Shown: piece by piece, positions 1 to 7,083 of the stretch
How the letters are laid out: each line of letters starts with the position of its first letter
Numbering within the stretch: position 1 is the first letter of the stretch
DNA from: Actinomycetota bacterium
Lineage (GTDB): Bacteria; Actinomycetota; Acidimicrobiia; Acidimicrobiales; Ilumatobacteraceae
Length of the DNA stretch: 26,426 nucleotides
Direction: 5' to 3'
NCBI GenBank assembly: GCA_009705435.1
Contig: WLTJ01000002.1
Span: 1-26,426, forward strand
The notes under the pieces: generated by a model
Told to the model about the DNA's origin: nothing
The model's input: the letters and a program-made list of their open reading frames with translations, nothing else
The model's database searches: none
Made by a program: the position numbers and the translations under genes

Positions 1-96
1 CTGTCACATCTGGGGCTACAAAATTTTTATTCGGCACGACCCCATTGTGCCTCATGGACGCCATCTAGAGTTCAATTAATTAACAACGGGGGAAAT

Positions 97-2325
97 ATGA
101 GATCCACGACACATCGCTTCACGGCATTCATTATCGGATTTGTCTTCATCGGCGGACTTGTGGCTTGTTCTGGTGGCAGCGACTCCAGTGTCGTCACTGA
201 GGCACCTACGACCACACAGCCTTTGCCCCTCGCTACTTACACTGTGCGTCCTGGCGCCCACCAAGTCGGAGTCCTCGACGCCGATCCTGGTACCGCACTC
301 CAGATCCAGCACGCCGATGGTTCAATCGCGGCCGAGGGCACAGTGGATGAGCAGGGTTCATTCTTGGCTCGCAATCTTGAGGTTGGAACGTACAGAGTGG
401 TCAATGCTGATCTTTCAGCCGCCAGTGCCGAGGTTGAGGTCTATGACGCTTCGTATATTCCTGCGCAATCCTTCTATGCCGATCAAGAACTCCCATCGCC
501 AGGATTCGGCTATCTCGAGACGCGCGATGGCACCACGCTGTCAATCAATGTGATGTTGCCAGGCGCACTAGAAAACGGACCGTATCCAACTGTCGTTGAA
601 TACTCTGGTTACGCACCAAGTAATCCCAATGACACAACCTTTGGTCAACTTTTTACGACCCTCGGTTATGCCTATGTAGCAGTGAACATGCGTGGCACTG
701 GTTGCTCGGGTGGATCTTTCCGTTATTTCGAAGAGTCCCAACAATTGGATGGCTATGACGCCATTGAGACCATCGCCGCACAGTCCTGGGTGCAGGACAA
801 CAAGGTTGGAATGGTGGGAATCAGTTACCCAGGTATCAGCCAACTATTTGTGGCCTCCACACAGCCACCAAGTTTGGCTGCCATCACTCCGTTATCAGTA
901 CTTGATGACAGTGCGCGTGCGACCCTCGCCCCAGGCGGGATTCTGAATACCGGCTTCGCCGTGAAGTGGACCAAAGAACGTATGGATAGTGCTGCTATTT
1001 ATGGTCAGGGCTGGTCAAAGGATATGGCCGATTCGGGTGACTCTGAATGTGCCAACAATCAGCGGATGCGTCTGCAAAATCCCGATCTCATTTCTGAAAT
1101 CAACGACAACGAGTACTATGTGCCCGAACTCTTGGACAGCATCAACCCGTCCTTGTTTGTCGACAAAATCAATGTTCCAGTATTTCTCGCTGGGGCCTGG
1201 CAGGACGAGCAGACTGGTGGACATTTCCCCGGATTCCTCGACAAGTTCACGGGTTCACCTCATCTATACGCAACCCTCGTCAATGGTTTGCATACTGAGT
1301 CGTTATCTCCTTCAGTTTTCCCTCGTTATGCAGAGTTCTTAAGTTTGTACGTGGCCAAAAAAGTTCCAGACATCGGTCCAGCAATGTTGATTGCAACCGT
1401 GCTGACTCCAAGCATCTGGGGTGCGATGACACCGATCGTTCAAGGAAATCGTTTCGCTGGCATGACCTATGACGAGGCTCTTGCAATTTTTGAGAGCGAA
1501 CCATCTGTGCGCGTCTTGTTCGAACAAGGTGCCGCTGACGGTCAGGCATTTGCTTCGCCCCTTAATCGTTGGCAGGCAGAATTCAGTGCGTGGCCGATTC
1601 CCGAAGCACAGGCCACACGCTTCAACTTCGGTGACAACGGGACTCTCGCTCAAGGGGCGAGTGGAACTGGAAGCACCTCCTATACCGCTGACCCAAGTGC
1701 GACACCAGAGCGATTCTTTGAAGGATCTGGCGGCGATATTTGGAAATCTGATGTGAAATGGAATTGGGTGCGTAATCCGCAAGGTACTGCTGCGGTGTTT
1801 ACAACCGAACTTCTGACCGAGGATATGGTCATTGTTGGACCCGGTTCTGCGGATCTTTGGATTTCATCGGATGCTGTTGACACCGATCTTGAAGTCACGA
1901 TCAGTGAAGTCCGTCCTGATGAATCAGGAACCGAGACGGAAACATATGTGCAAAGCGGTTGGTTGCGTGCCAGTCATCGTGCACTCGACGAATCATCGGC
2001 CACCGAACTACGTCCGACCCACACCAATTTCGAGTCTGATGCCCAACCGTTGGTTCCAGGTGAGGTCACACTGGTGCGACTTGAGATGTTCCCCGTTGCT
2101 CATCCGTTCCGCGCTGGTTCCAAGATTCGCATCAGCATTGACGCACCTGGCGGCAACCGACCTGAATGGATTTTCCGAACTATCAGCAAGGGCGAAAAAG
2201 TGACCATCTGGCACGATGCCGAACATCCGTCATCCATTGTCTTGTCGGTCGTTCCTGGTCTTGACGTTCCACCAGGGGTAGCCGCATGTGGTTCATTGCG
2301 TGGGCAACCCTGCAGAATCAATTAA
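97..2325 (+). CDS. Secreted CocE/NonD-type alpha/beta hydrolase (peptidase S15 family), lipoprotein
   Basis: This 742-residue protein is exported and probably lipid-anchored. Residues 1-24 form a signal peptide ending in the lipobox LVAC, with Cys24 as the lipidation site, followed by a Ser/Thr/Pro linker. Residues about 47-118 look like a small beta-sandwich domain. The alpha/beta-hydrolase core has the nucleophile elbow GISYPG (Ser243), Asp370 in GAWQDEQTG and His399 in NGLHTE, the triad spacing of X-Pro dipeptidyl-peptidase and cocaine-esterase relatives. The C-terminal part (about 500-730) fits the PepX_C jelly roll. The start follows a GGGGGAA ribosome-binding site at 88-94. It is a single gene converging on 2348-2809. 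Members cleave acyl, ester or X-Pro bonds; the real substrate (peptide, ester or lactam) cannot be told from sequence. The family call is firm, the substrate unknown. Confidence 0.9.
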   Translation: MRSTTHRFTAFIIGFVFIGGLVACSGGSDSSVVTEAPTTTQPLPLATYTVRPGAHQVGVLDADPGTALQIQHADGSIAAEGTVDEQGSFLARNLEVGTYRVVNADLSAASAEVEVYDASYIPAQSFYADQELPSPGFGYLETRDGTTLSINVMLPGALENGPYPTVVEYSGYAPSNPNDTTFGQLFTTLGYAYVAVNMRGTGCSGGSFRYFEESQQLDGYDAIETIAAQSWVQDNKVGMVGISYPGISQLFVASTQPPSLAAITPLSVLDDSARATLAPGGILNTGFAVKWTKERMDSAAIYGQGWSKDMADSGDSECANNQRMRLQNPDLISEINDNEYYVPELLDSINPSLFVDKINVPVFLAGAWQDEQTGGHFPGFLDKFTGSPHLYATLVNGLHTESLSPSVFPRYAEFLSLYVAKKVPDIGPAMLIATVLTPSIWGAMTPIVQGNRFAGMTYDEALAIFESEPSVRVLFEQGAADGQAFASPLNRWQAEFSAWPIPEAQATRFNFGDNGTLAQGASGTGSTSYTADPSATPERFFEGSGGDIWKSDVKWNWVRNPQGTAAVFTTELLTEDMVIVGPGSADLWISSDAVDTDLEVTISEVRPDESGTETETYVQSGWLRASHRALDESSATELRPTHTNFESDAQPLVPGEVTLVRLEMFPVAHPFRAGSKIRISIDAPGGNRPEWIFRTISKGEKVTIWHDAEHPSSIVLSVVPGLDVPPGVAACGSLRGQPCRIN

Positions 2326-2329
2326 ATCT

Positions 2330-2349
2330 CGGGACTAAACCCGTTTTTT
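2330..2349 (+). terminator. Short intrinsic terminator after the S15 hydrolase
   Basis: CGGG (2330-2333) and CCCG (2340-2343) can pair around a 6-nt loop, followed by six T at 2344-2349. The stem is only four base pairs, so it is weak. It begins 4 nt after the stop codon, and the T run overlaps the stop codon of the convergent gene. Confidence 0.45.
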
Positions 2350-2809
2350 AATCTTCAACAACAGACAGAGTCAGCAAAATTTCGCCTGACTCATGCGACT
2401 CCAGTTCAAAGTCGCCCAACTTGTCGGCGATGAAATCAAAAGTGACCTCATCACCCATGAGTTCAATGTCATAACCATGAAGATGGAATTCTCGTTCTGT
2501 TTCACTGAACACCTGAATCACAACTGGACTGCCTAAGGCCACTGACGCAACTTCGGGGACGCCCGCATCAGCGTCGATCTCGATCGCCACTGATTCAGTG
2601 GATGGTGTTCCCGATTCGGGAGTCTCTTTACTTGCGGTACTTGTTGGGGCGCTAGTGCTCGCTGGGTCGGTGGGCGTTTGCGTCATTGCCTCGGTGATGG
2701 GCGGGTTGCTCGCAGGTGAAGTTGAACCTTCACTGGAACAGGCAACAACGCCAACAAGGGAGGCGACTAAACCAACGAATAAGCCAGGACGAGAATAAAT
2801 CTTCATCAT
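2348..2809 (-). CDS. Small lipoprotein with a cupredoxin-like domain
   Basis: This protein of 153 residues (152 if the second of two tandem ATGs is used) has a signal peptide with lipobox VVAC (Cys24). A Ser/Thr/Pro-rich linker of about 45 residues follows, then a beta-rich domain at about 74-153. The domain resembles the cupredoxin-like modules common in Actinobacteria: FHLHGYDIEL (His109, His111), a strand pair with TFDFIADKLGDFELESH (His139), and a final hydrophobic strand LLTLSV. The Cys and Met of a classic type 1 copper site are not visible in this domain, so copper binding is uncertain; three His could bind metal. The gene begins 3 nt after the stop of 2813-3139 and has no clear ribosome-binding site, which suggests translational coupling. 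Cell-surface location is an inference from the lipobox; the function is unknown. Confidence 0.75.
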   Translation of the reverse strand: MMKIYSRPGLFVGLVASLVGVVACSSEGSTSPASNPPITEAMTQTPTDPASTSAPTSTASKETPESGTPSTESVAIEIDADAGVPEVASVALGSPVVIQVFSETEREFHLHGYDIELMGDEVTFDFIADKLGDFELESHESGEILLTLSVVED

Positions 2810-2812
2810 GTT

Positions 2813-3139
2813 TCAGAACCGGCGGTCGTTCGTCTTCTTTTTTTCTGGGGCACGGAAAGGCGCCTCAATGAGCATTTCAAAGCGAGCATCATCAGGCTGA
2901 TTCGGTTCATTCAAGCGCTGCAAGAAGGTTTTCAGGGCAGCTCGCGCTCCAATAACGTGCTCGCCCTTGATACCAACTGAACGACTGAGGGCATCTTTTG
3001 CCTTAGCCACTCGCTCTTTACGAACATTCTTTTCTTCCTCAGTTCGAGCTTGAGGAACCTTGCTTGTCTTGGCTGCCTTAGCAGCCAATCTGCGGGCCTC
3101 AGATTCTTGAAGCGGGGTGAGTTTCGGTGCGTTAGCCAT
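2813..3139 (-). CDS. Hypothetical small basic protein
   Basis: I do not recognise this 108-residue protein. It is rich in Lys, Arg, Ala and Glu with no membrane segment or signal. The first 55 residues look like a charged helix or coiled coil, a middle part (about 56-77, GIKGEHVIGARAALKTFLQR) looks like an amphipathic helix, and the tail ends in a basic patch (EKKKTNDRRF). The ATG follows AGGATT at a normal distance. It is the first gene of a tight pair with the lipoprotein at 2348-2809 (3-nt gap) and lies downstream of tRNA-Leu on the same strand. Charge and size would fit a nucleic-acid or ribosome-associated protein, but this is a guess. Coding status rests on the ribosome-binding site, the tight pairing and normal composition. 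Confidence 0.65.
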   Translation of the reverse strand: MANAPKLTPLQESEARRLAAKAAKTSKVPQARTEEEKNVRKERVAKAKDALSRSVGIKGEHVIGARAALKTFLQRLNEPNQPDDARFEMLIEAPFRAPEKKKTNDRRF

Positions 3140-3155
3140 GAGGTAATCCTACGAG

Positions 3156-3189
3156 AAAGATGGATGAATGGTGAATGGAAAATGAAAGT
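3156..3189. repeat. Low-complexity GAATGG-like degenerate repeat
   Basis: The spacer between tRNA-Leu and the 108-residue gene consists of degenerate purine-rich units (GGATGAATGG, TGAATGGAAA, ATGAAAG). It has no hairpin or T run that would act as a terminator for the tRNA. It is probably slippage-prone spacer DNA. Confidence 0.3.
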
Positions 3190-3191
3190 AG

Positions 3192-3276
3192 TGCCCGGGA
3201 TGGGACTCGAACCCATACTCCCTTGTAAGAGAAGGGGGGTTTAAGCCCCCCGCGTCTGCCATTCCGCCACCCGGGC
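3192..3276 (-). tRNA. tRNA-Leu (anticodon UAA)
   Basis: On the minus strand the gene starts GCCCGGG and closes with CCCGGGC plus discriminator A, a full 7-bp acceptor stem. The D arm reads GGCGGAATGGCAGACGC. The anticodon loop CTTAAAC gives anticodon TAA, flanked by a G/C stem. A long variable arm follows, as expected for a class II tRNA-Leu, and the T arm contains GGGTTCGAGTCCC. The length is 85 nt. CCA is not encoded. Confidence 0.95.
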
Positions 3277-3295
3277 ACGCCCACAATGCTACGGG

Positions 3296-3625
3296 CTAGG
3301 CGACCTGTGGCGGTCGAGTTATTGGCAAAGCCTCGCAAGTAAATCCGAGTGCCAGCCACATTTCCCCACGAAAACGGTCGGCCAATGGCGGGGTGAGTCG
3401 ATTGGCAGCAATCACGCCCTCAATCATGTCGGCCAATATGGCGACCCATGGCCGATCCTTGACCCGTACTGCCACCGTGACCCCATTGTTCGAACGTTTC
3501 AAGGTGCGATCGAGACCTATCACTCGTGGCGGACAACGAAATCCGGGCACGAGTAAACCCCGTTCTCTGGCCTCTCGCCCTAGGGTTCGGGCGGCGGTAG
3601 CGAAGTTGACTGTTGTGGATTTCAT
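3296..3625 (-). CDS. Hypothetical protein, small, Arg-rich
   Basis: I do not recognise this protein of about 109 residues. From the ATG at 3625 it begins MKSTTVNFATAARTLG, then has an Arg-rich patch with GLLVPGFRCPPRV, a beta-like stretch (VTVAVRVKDRPWVAILAD) and a helix (MIEGVIAANRL). The composition looks like a small folded cytoplasmic protein with no signal or membrane segment. The reading frame stays open upstream, so an earlier GTG or ATG start (for example at 3742) is possible. I prefer 3625 because upstream codons look non-coding and would run into the divergent nuclease gene. It has no clear ribosome-binding site. It lies directly upstream of tRNA-Leu on the same strand. Confidence 0.6.
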   Translation of the reverse strand: MKSTTVNFATAARTLGREARERGLLVPGFRCPPRVIGLDRTLKRSNNGVTVAVRVKDRPWVAILADMIEGVIAANRLTPPLADRFRGEMWLALGFTCEALPITRPPQVA

Positions 3626-3637
3626 GGGAAGTAACAC

Positions 3638-3665
3638 TTTGCCCGATGGGTATGGCACGGATAAT
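3638..3665 (+). promoter_or_regulatory. Possible promoter of the lone nuclease gene
   Basis: A GATAAT hexamer at 3660-3665 (5 of 6 to the consensus -10) lies 16 nt after TTTGCC (3638-3643), a poor -35. Transcription would start near 3672 and give a leader of about 40 nt, with AAGG at 3702-3705 ahead of the GTG start at 3713. Confidence 0.35.
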
Positions 3666-3712
3666 TTCTGGATTTTCACACTCCTCACCCACCCCCGTCC
3701 TAAGGTCTGCAT

Positions 3713-4651
3713 GTGACCGAGACATATAACCCCGCACAGCAAAAAGTGATCGACATGCTGGGTCGCTCATCGGATCGCCCTGAAATTCCTACAGGTCTCG
3801 CCGACGAACTTCGCGCCGATATAGAAAATTCCCTACTTCCCGTCATGCATCTGCTGCCCGATGGCAGTTCTTATGAAAAGCGATTCTTCCTCAACAAACA
3901 AGGTGTGACCAACGTTCATTCATGTGAGGGGTTTTTTGTCGGCGGTCAGGGTGAATTTGAGTGGACCCATGCCAATTGCAAAGGCACCATCGTGCATAAG
4001 ACCATTGAGGTCTCCATCAACCTGCGACAACCCATGCCACCCACAGATTTGGTTGAAGAATCAATTTCCCGACTCAGTAACGACTCCTCAAAATCAATCA
4101 GCGAGTTTTTAATCACCTTGGATGAATATGATCGCGCTGAACTTGTTGGCGAATGCAGTGGTTTATTTACACGCTTCACCGAATGTTTCCCGCCAATCAA
4201 AAATGCATGGATTCCCCAAGTGGAAAGCTCATTGGCGCTCAACCTTGCCGGCAACCGCATCCGCATCGGCGGGAAAGTAGACCTCGCTCTGGGTCGACCA
4301 CCAGACAAGGTGATCATCGACTTCAAGACTGGTCACCCGTCGTTAGCGCATCATGATGATTTGCGCCTCTACGCACTGATTGATTTCTTAGCTCTTGGTC
4401 AAGCTCCGCGAAAAGTTGCAAGTTACTACCTGGACTCCACTGATGTGCATCAAGAAGATATTTCCGAGACGATTTTGCGCTCCGCTGCTCGGCGTTTACA
4501 AGATGGATTAGTGCGTGCCATCGAACTCAAACTTGGTGGCGCCGAACCAGTCCTACGTCCAGCAGCTTTGTGCCGGTGGTGTGCAATCAGCGCTGACTGT
4601 CCGACGGGACTTGAGTACTTAGCGCAAAAGAATGAGGCTGAAGGCTGGTAG
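3713..4651 (+). CDS. PD-(D/E)XK nuclease, RecB/Cas4-like, with Fe-S cysteines
   Basis: This 312-residue stand-alone nuclease domain starts at GTG with AAGG 7 nt upstream. The visible core is: His95 in GTIVHKTIE, Asp190 in IGGKVDLALG, Asp203 and Lys205 in IIDFKTGHP, and a motif near Tyr220 (DDLRLYAL) like the RecB-family QxxxY region. Cys71 (VHSCEGFF), Cys287, Cys290 and Cys296 (LCRWCAISADC) match the C...C-x2-C-x5-C pattern that holds a 4Fe-4S cluster in AddB and Cas4-type nucleases. Such enzymes cut or resect DNA ends. No helicase, CRISPR or recombination gene sits beside it, so its partner is unknown. The gene faces the VOC-family gene, with only 15 nt between stop codons. The family is well supported; the biological role is open. 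Confidence 0.85.
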   Translation: MTETYNPAQQKVIDMLGRSSDRPEIPTGLADELRADIENSLLPVMHLLPDGSSYEKRFFLNKQGVTNVHSCEGFFVGGQGEFEWTHANCKGTIVHKTIEVSINLRQPMPPTDLVEESISRLSNDSSKSISEFLITLDEYDRAELVGECSGLFTRFTECFPPIKNAWIPQVESSLALNLAGNRIRIGGKVDLALGRPPDKVIIDFKTGHPSLAHHDDLRLYALIDFLALGQAPRKVASYYLDSTDVHQEDISETILRSAARRLQDGLVRAIELKLGGAEPVLRPAALCRWCAISADCPTGLEYLAQKNEAEGW

Positions 4652-4666
4652 ATCTAAAAAGTTGCG

Positions 4667-5329
4667 TCATTGTCGAACATGCGGTGACATGAGAGCAACT
4701 GGTAAACCAAGACCAACTTCTTTTTTGACAGATGCAATGCGTCGCCCGGGCTGTACTGCCGAACGCGGCTCGCTCACAGCATCGGGTCCAAGCCAACTGA
4801 CTGTGGCATCAAGATCGGCAACAACGAAAACTAGGCCCCAAATTGCTGCACAAGTTTCGGGAGCAAGATCAGGTCGCTCAAGTATTTCCAGGATGATCGG
4901 ACCAGCGCGATGAAATCCCTGACGCATTCCATGACCCGCCTCACGAATGCGCTTCAGCGGGAGATGCATCGACTCGGCTATGGCCCCACAGGTCCGGTCC
5001 AGTGAGCCAGTCGTGATCACAATGTGATCAATCGACAGCACCTCAAGGGTATTTTCCGACTCAGGCTTGGGATGGGGAGTGTCAACCACATGAGTCGGCA
5101 CACCATCCATCGAAGTCAATGGGGCATCTGCAACCAGCGTCCAGCCCACCACGCTCGACTCAACCGACGCTTCACTAGAGGCTTCAACGAAACGTAAACC
5201 CAGTCCAGCGATCCACACAAAAGGCACCGACGATCCGTCGCCCTGTTGAACAGTGCCGACGTGGCAACCTAGATTTCTCCAGGCCTCGCTTGACGACGAC
5301 AACCACAAATCAGCGATGGTCGTCATCAT
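4667..5329 (-). CDS. VOC (glyoxalase/bleomycin-resistance) superfamily protein
   Basis: This 220-residue protein has a clear VOC module at about 96-216: LSIDHIVITTGSLDRTCGAI (first strand with a metal-type His), PIILEILERP (strand with a metal-type Glu), then WGLVFVVADLDATVSWLG, and a last segment that ends near PVALMSPH. The first 80 residues contain strands such as PFVWIAGLGLRFVEAS that could be a second, shortened or diverged half. The start is the first of two ATGs, with AAGGGG 6 nt upstream. No signal peptide is visible. Members are metal-dependent lyases, isomerases, dioxygenases or binding proteins; no substrate can be assigned. It is downstream of the bL37 gene, 88 nt away, on the same strand. 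Confidence 0.75.
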   Translation of the reverse strand: MMTTIADLWLSSSSEAWRNLGCHVGTVQQGDGSSVPFVWIAGLGLRFVEASSEASVESSVVGWTLVADAPLTSMDGVPTHVVDTPHPKPESENTLEVLSIDHIVITTGSLDRTCGAIAESMHLPLKRIREAGHGMRQGFHRAGPIILEILERPDLAPETCAAIWGLVFVVADLDATVSWLGPDAVSEPRSAVQPGRRIASVKKEVGLGLPVALMSPHVRQ

Positions 5330-5417
5330 GAACAGCCCCTTGGAGTAGATCCGGCCTAACTATTACGCAATACCTGAGCGCCATCGGCGCAAATCAGACG
5401 AAACGAAAAATAGAGAC

Positions 5418-5504
5418 TTAACCACGACCCATGTTTGGGCGCTTACCGTGGTTCGCCTTTGATCGGCGGAGCCTTGCTTTACGCTTCTTGGTCTTCTTTG
5501 ACAT
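5418..5504 (-). CDS. Ribosomal protein bL37 (actinobacterial mini protein)
   Basis: A 28-residue Lys/Arg-rich protein starts MSKKTKKRKARL and carries the segment SKANHGKRPN, which matches the conserved KANHGKRPN core of bL37 described in mycobacterial large subunits. The usual length is about 24 residues, so it is full length. bL37 sits within rRNA of the large subunit and is typical of Actinobacteria. No strong ribosome-binding site is visible upstream (AGG lies about 12 nt away). It is transcribed away from ychF from the shared spacer 5505-5602. The protein is so short that automatic annotation often misses it. Confidence 0.85.
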   Translation of the reverse strand: MSKKTKKRKARLRRSKANHGKRPNMGRG

Positions 5505-5562
5505 AGGTAAGAGAGCCTACAGCCCTTGTTGCCAGAACGAACTCGGCGATCGATGAATCCCC

Positions 5563-5570
5563 ATATTATT
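5563..5570. promoter_or_regulatory. Near-symmetric AT-rich -10 region shared by divergent bL37 and ychF
   Basis: The block ATATTATT reads as TATTAT (5564-5569) on the plus strand and TAATAT or AATAAT on the minus strand, so one AT block could serve as the -10 for both genes. No good -35 is seen on either side. A plus-strand start near 5576 would give a leader of about 27 nt before the ychF ATG; a minus-strand start near 5556 would give about 52 nt before bL37. Confidence 0.35.
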
Positions 5571-5602
5571 TAGTGGAACTGCTGGGTAGCCTGCCAAGCG
5601 TC

Positions 5603-6691
5603 ATGGAACGCTTCGGTCTAGTCGGTCTCCCCAATGCAGGTAAAAGTTCGCTCTACAACGCTCTGACCGGAGGAGGCGCTCTTGCCGCCCCCTACGCCTT
5701 TGCCACAAAAGATCCGAACATTGGCGTCGCCAAGGTTCCTGATGATCGCGTTGATCGCCTAGGTGCGATGTCCAAAACCAAAACTCTGATTCACGCTTCA
5801 GTTCAAGTGGTTGACATCGGCGGTCTTGTTGAAGGAGCCAGCAAGGGCGAAGGTCTTGGCAACAAGTTTCTTGCCAACATTCGCGAAGTCGATGCCATTG
5901 TCCTTGTACTTCGTGCCTTTGAAGATGATGATGTGCCTGGACCTTCAGATCCGCTTGAGCATTTGCGCGTCGTTGAAATTGAACTTGCTCTCGCAGACTT
6001 GGAAACCGTCGAAAAGCGTCTCAAGCAAGCTACTCGTCAAGCAAAACTCGATAAGGATGCCGCCGCCGAAGTTGAACCACTGCAAGCCGCCTATGACGCT
6101 CTCAGTCAAGGCCTTCCCCTCTATCGCGCTGGACTTTCTGAAGATTTCCGCGCAGTACTTAAGCCATATTTCTTACTCACTAACCGATCTGTTCTCGCAG
6201 TCGTCAATGTTGGCGAAAATGAACTCGACAAGATTCCCGCCATGGAAAAGATTGTGCGCGATGAATTCTCTTCGGCTGGCGCAAATGTTGAGGTCATCGG
6301 AATGTGCGTGCAGTTAGAAGCCGAAGCGGCCACAATTGTGGATCCCGTCGAACGAGCCGAAATGCTTGAAGGGTTCGGACTTGGCGAAGGTGCTTTGTTC
6401 CGCATGGTTCGTAGCGCCTATCACCTTTTGGGCCTACGGACTTACTTCACCACAGGCGAAAAGGAAACTCGGGCTTGGACCTTCTACGCAGGTTCAAGTG
6501 CCCCTGAGTGTGCTGGTCGCATTCACACCGACTTCCAACGCGGCTTCATCAAAGCCGAAGTTATTCACTGGGATGAACTTCTTGAACTTGGGGCTTGGAA
6601 TAAGGCCAAAGAAGTTGGCAAGATTCGTATTGAAGGCAAGGAATATCATCCCCTTGACGGCGACGTCATGGAGTTCCGCTTCAACGTCTAA
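5603..6691 (+). CDS. ychF: Ribosome-binding ATPase YchF
   Basis: This 362-residue protein matches the family length (about 363). The Obg-type P-loop is GLPNAGKS (8-15), the switch II region is VDIGGLVEGASKGEG (70-84), and NVGENE (202-207) replaces the usual NKxD guanine motif, which explains ATP preference in this family. A helical insertion lies at about 130-175, and the C-terminal TGS domain runs from YFTTGEKETRAW to the end. YchF binds ribosomes and is linked to stress control. I chose the ATG at 5603 because homologues begin two or three residues before this strand. An in-frame GTG at 5573 adds ten residues not expected in the family. No clear ribosome-binding site is seen. Confidence 0.95.
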   Translation: MERFGLVGLPNAGKSSLYNALTGGGALAAPYAFATKDPNIGVAKVPDDRVDRLGAMSKTKTLIHASVQVVDIGGLVEGASKGEGLGNKFLANIREVDAIVLVLRAFEDDDVPGPSDPLEHLRVVEIELALADLETVEKRLKQATRQAKLDKDAAAEVEPLQAAYDALSQGLPLYRAGLSEDFRAVLKPYFLLTNRSVLAVVNVGENELDKIPAMEKIVRDEFSSAGANVEVIGMCVQLEAEAATIVDPVERAEMLEGFGLGEGALFRMVRSAYHLLGLRTYFTTGEKETRAWTFYAGSSAPECAGRIHTDFQRGFIKAEVIHWDELLELGAWNKAKEVGKIRIEGKEYHPLDGDVMEFRFNV

Positions 6692-6717
6692 AATTTGCAT
6701 ACCAAAGGAGGTCGGTC

Positions 6718-7083
6718 ATGAAATCCAGTGGAGCATGGCTCGTATCTGAGGGACGCGTTTTAGCGAGTGCCGAAATCGCCGCTGATTTCAATTCACGCCG
6801 CCGGGGTTTGATCGGACGCGATCATCTTGACGGTGCCATCGTCATTTCCCCGTGCCGCTGGATTCATACCTTTGGCATGAAGTTCGCTTTAGATATCGCT
6901 TACCTCGACACTGATGGATTCGTCATCAAGACTGTGCATATGCAACGAAATCGCCTCGGCGCGCCGGTACGACATGGACACGCGGTCATTGAAGCAGAAG
7001 CGGGTGCCTTCACCCGCTGGGGCGTCCATGTCGGCGACAAGATTGAAGTTCGTCATGGTTCTGATGAAACGTTGACTACATGA
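6718..7083 (+). CDS. DUF192 family protein
   Basis: This 121-residue protein matches the DUF192 fold: RRRGLIGRDHLDGAIVI near the start, then RWIHTFGMKFALDIAYLDTD (the place where homologues have WMKNTxIPLDI), VIKTVHMQ, and the closing HAVIEAEAGAFTRWGVHVGD. The molecular role of DUF192 is not settled. It has one of the best ribosome-binding sites in the window, AAAGGAGGT at 6704-6712, and follows ychF by 26 nt. Its stop overlaps the rsmI start (ATGA), so it is probably co-translated with rsmI. No signal peptide is visible, unlike many DUF192 proteins. Confidence 0.85.
   Translation: MKSSGAWLVSEGRVLASAEIAADFNSRRRGLIGRDHLDGAIVISPCRWIHTFGMKFALDIAYLDTDGFVIKTVHMQRNRLGAPVRHGHAVIEAEAGAFTRWGVHVGDKIEVRHGSDETLTT

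Noticed and set aside
11..44. TGGGG/CCCCA inverted repeat before the S15 gene
   Set aside because: The loop is 24 nt and there is no following T run, so it is likely chance.
1339..1782. 147-codon antisense frame inside the S15 hydrolase gene
   Set aside because: It lies wholly within the conserved hydrolase frame, is rich in Arg, Cys and Trp as shadows often are, and has no ribosome-binding site or neighbour support.
5378..5390. GCGCC/GGCGC hairpin between bL37 and the VOC gene considered as a terminator
   Set aside because: No T tract follows on the minus strand and it lies close to the next gene; it may be a structured spacer but is not a supported terminator.
5573..5602. Ten extra codons at the start of ychF from GTG 5573
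   Set aside because: Homologues start next to the first beta-strand, which fits ATG 5603.
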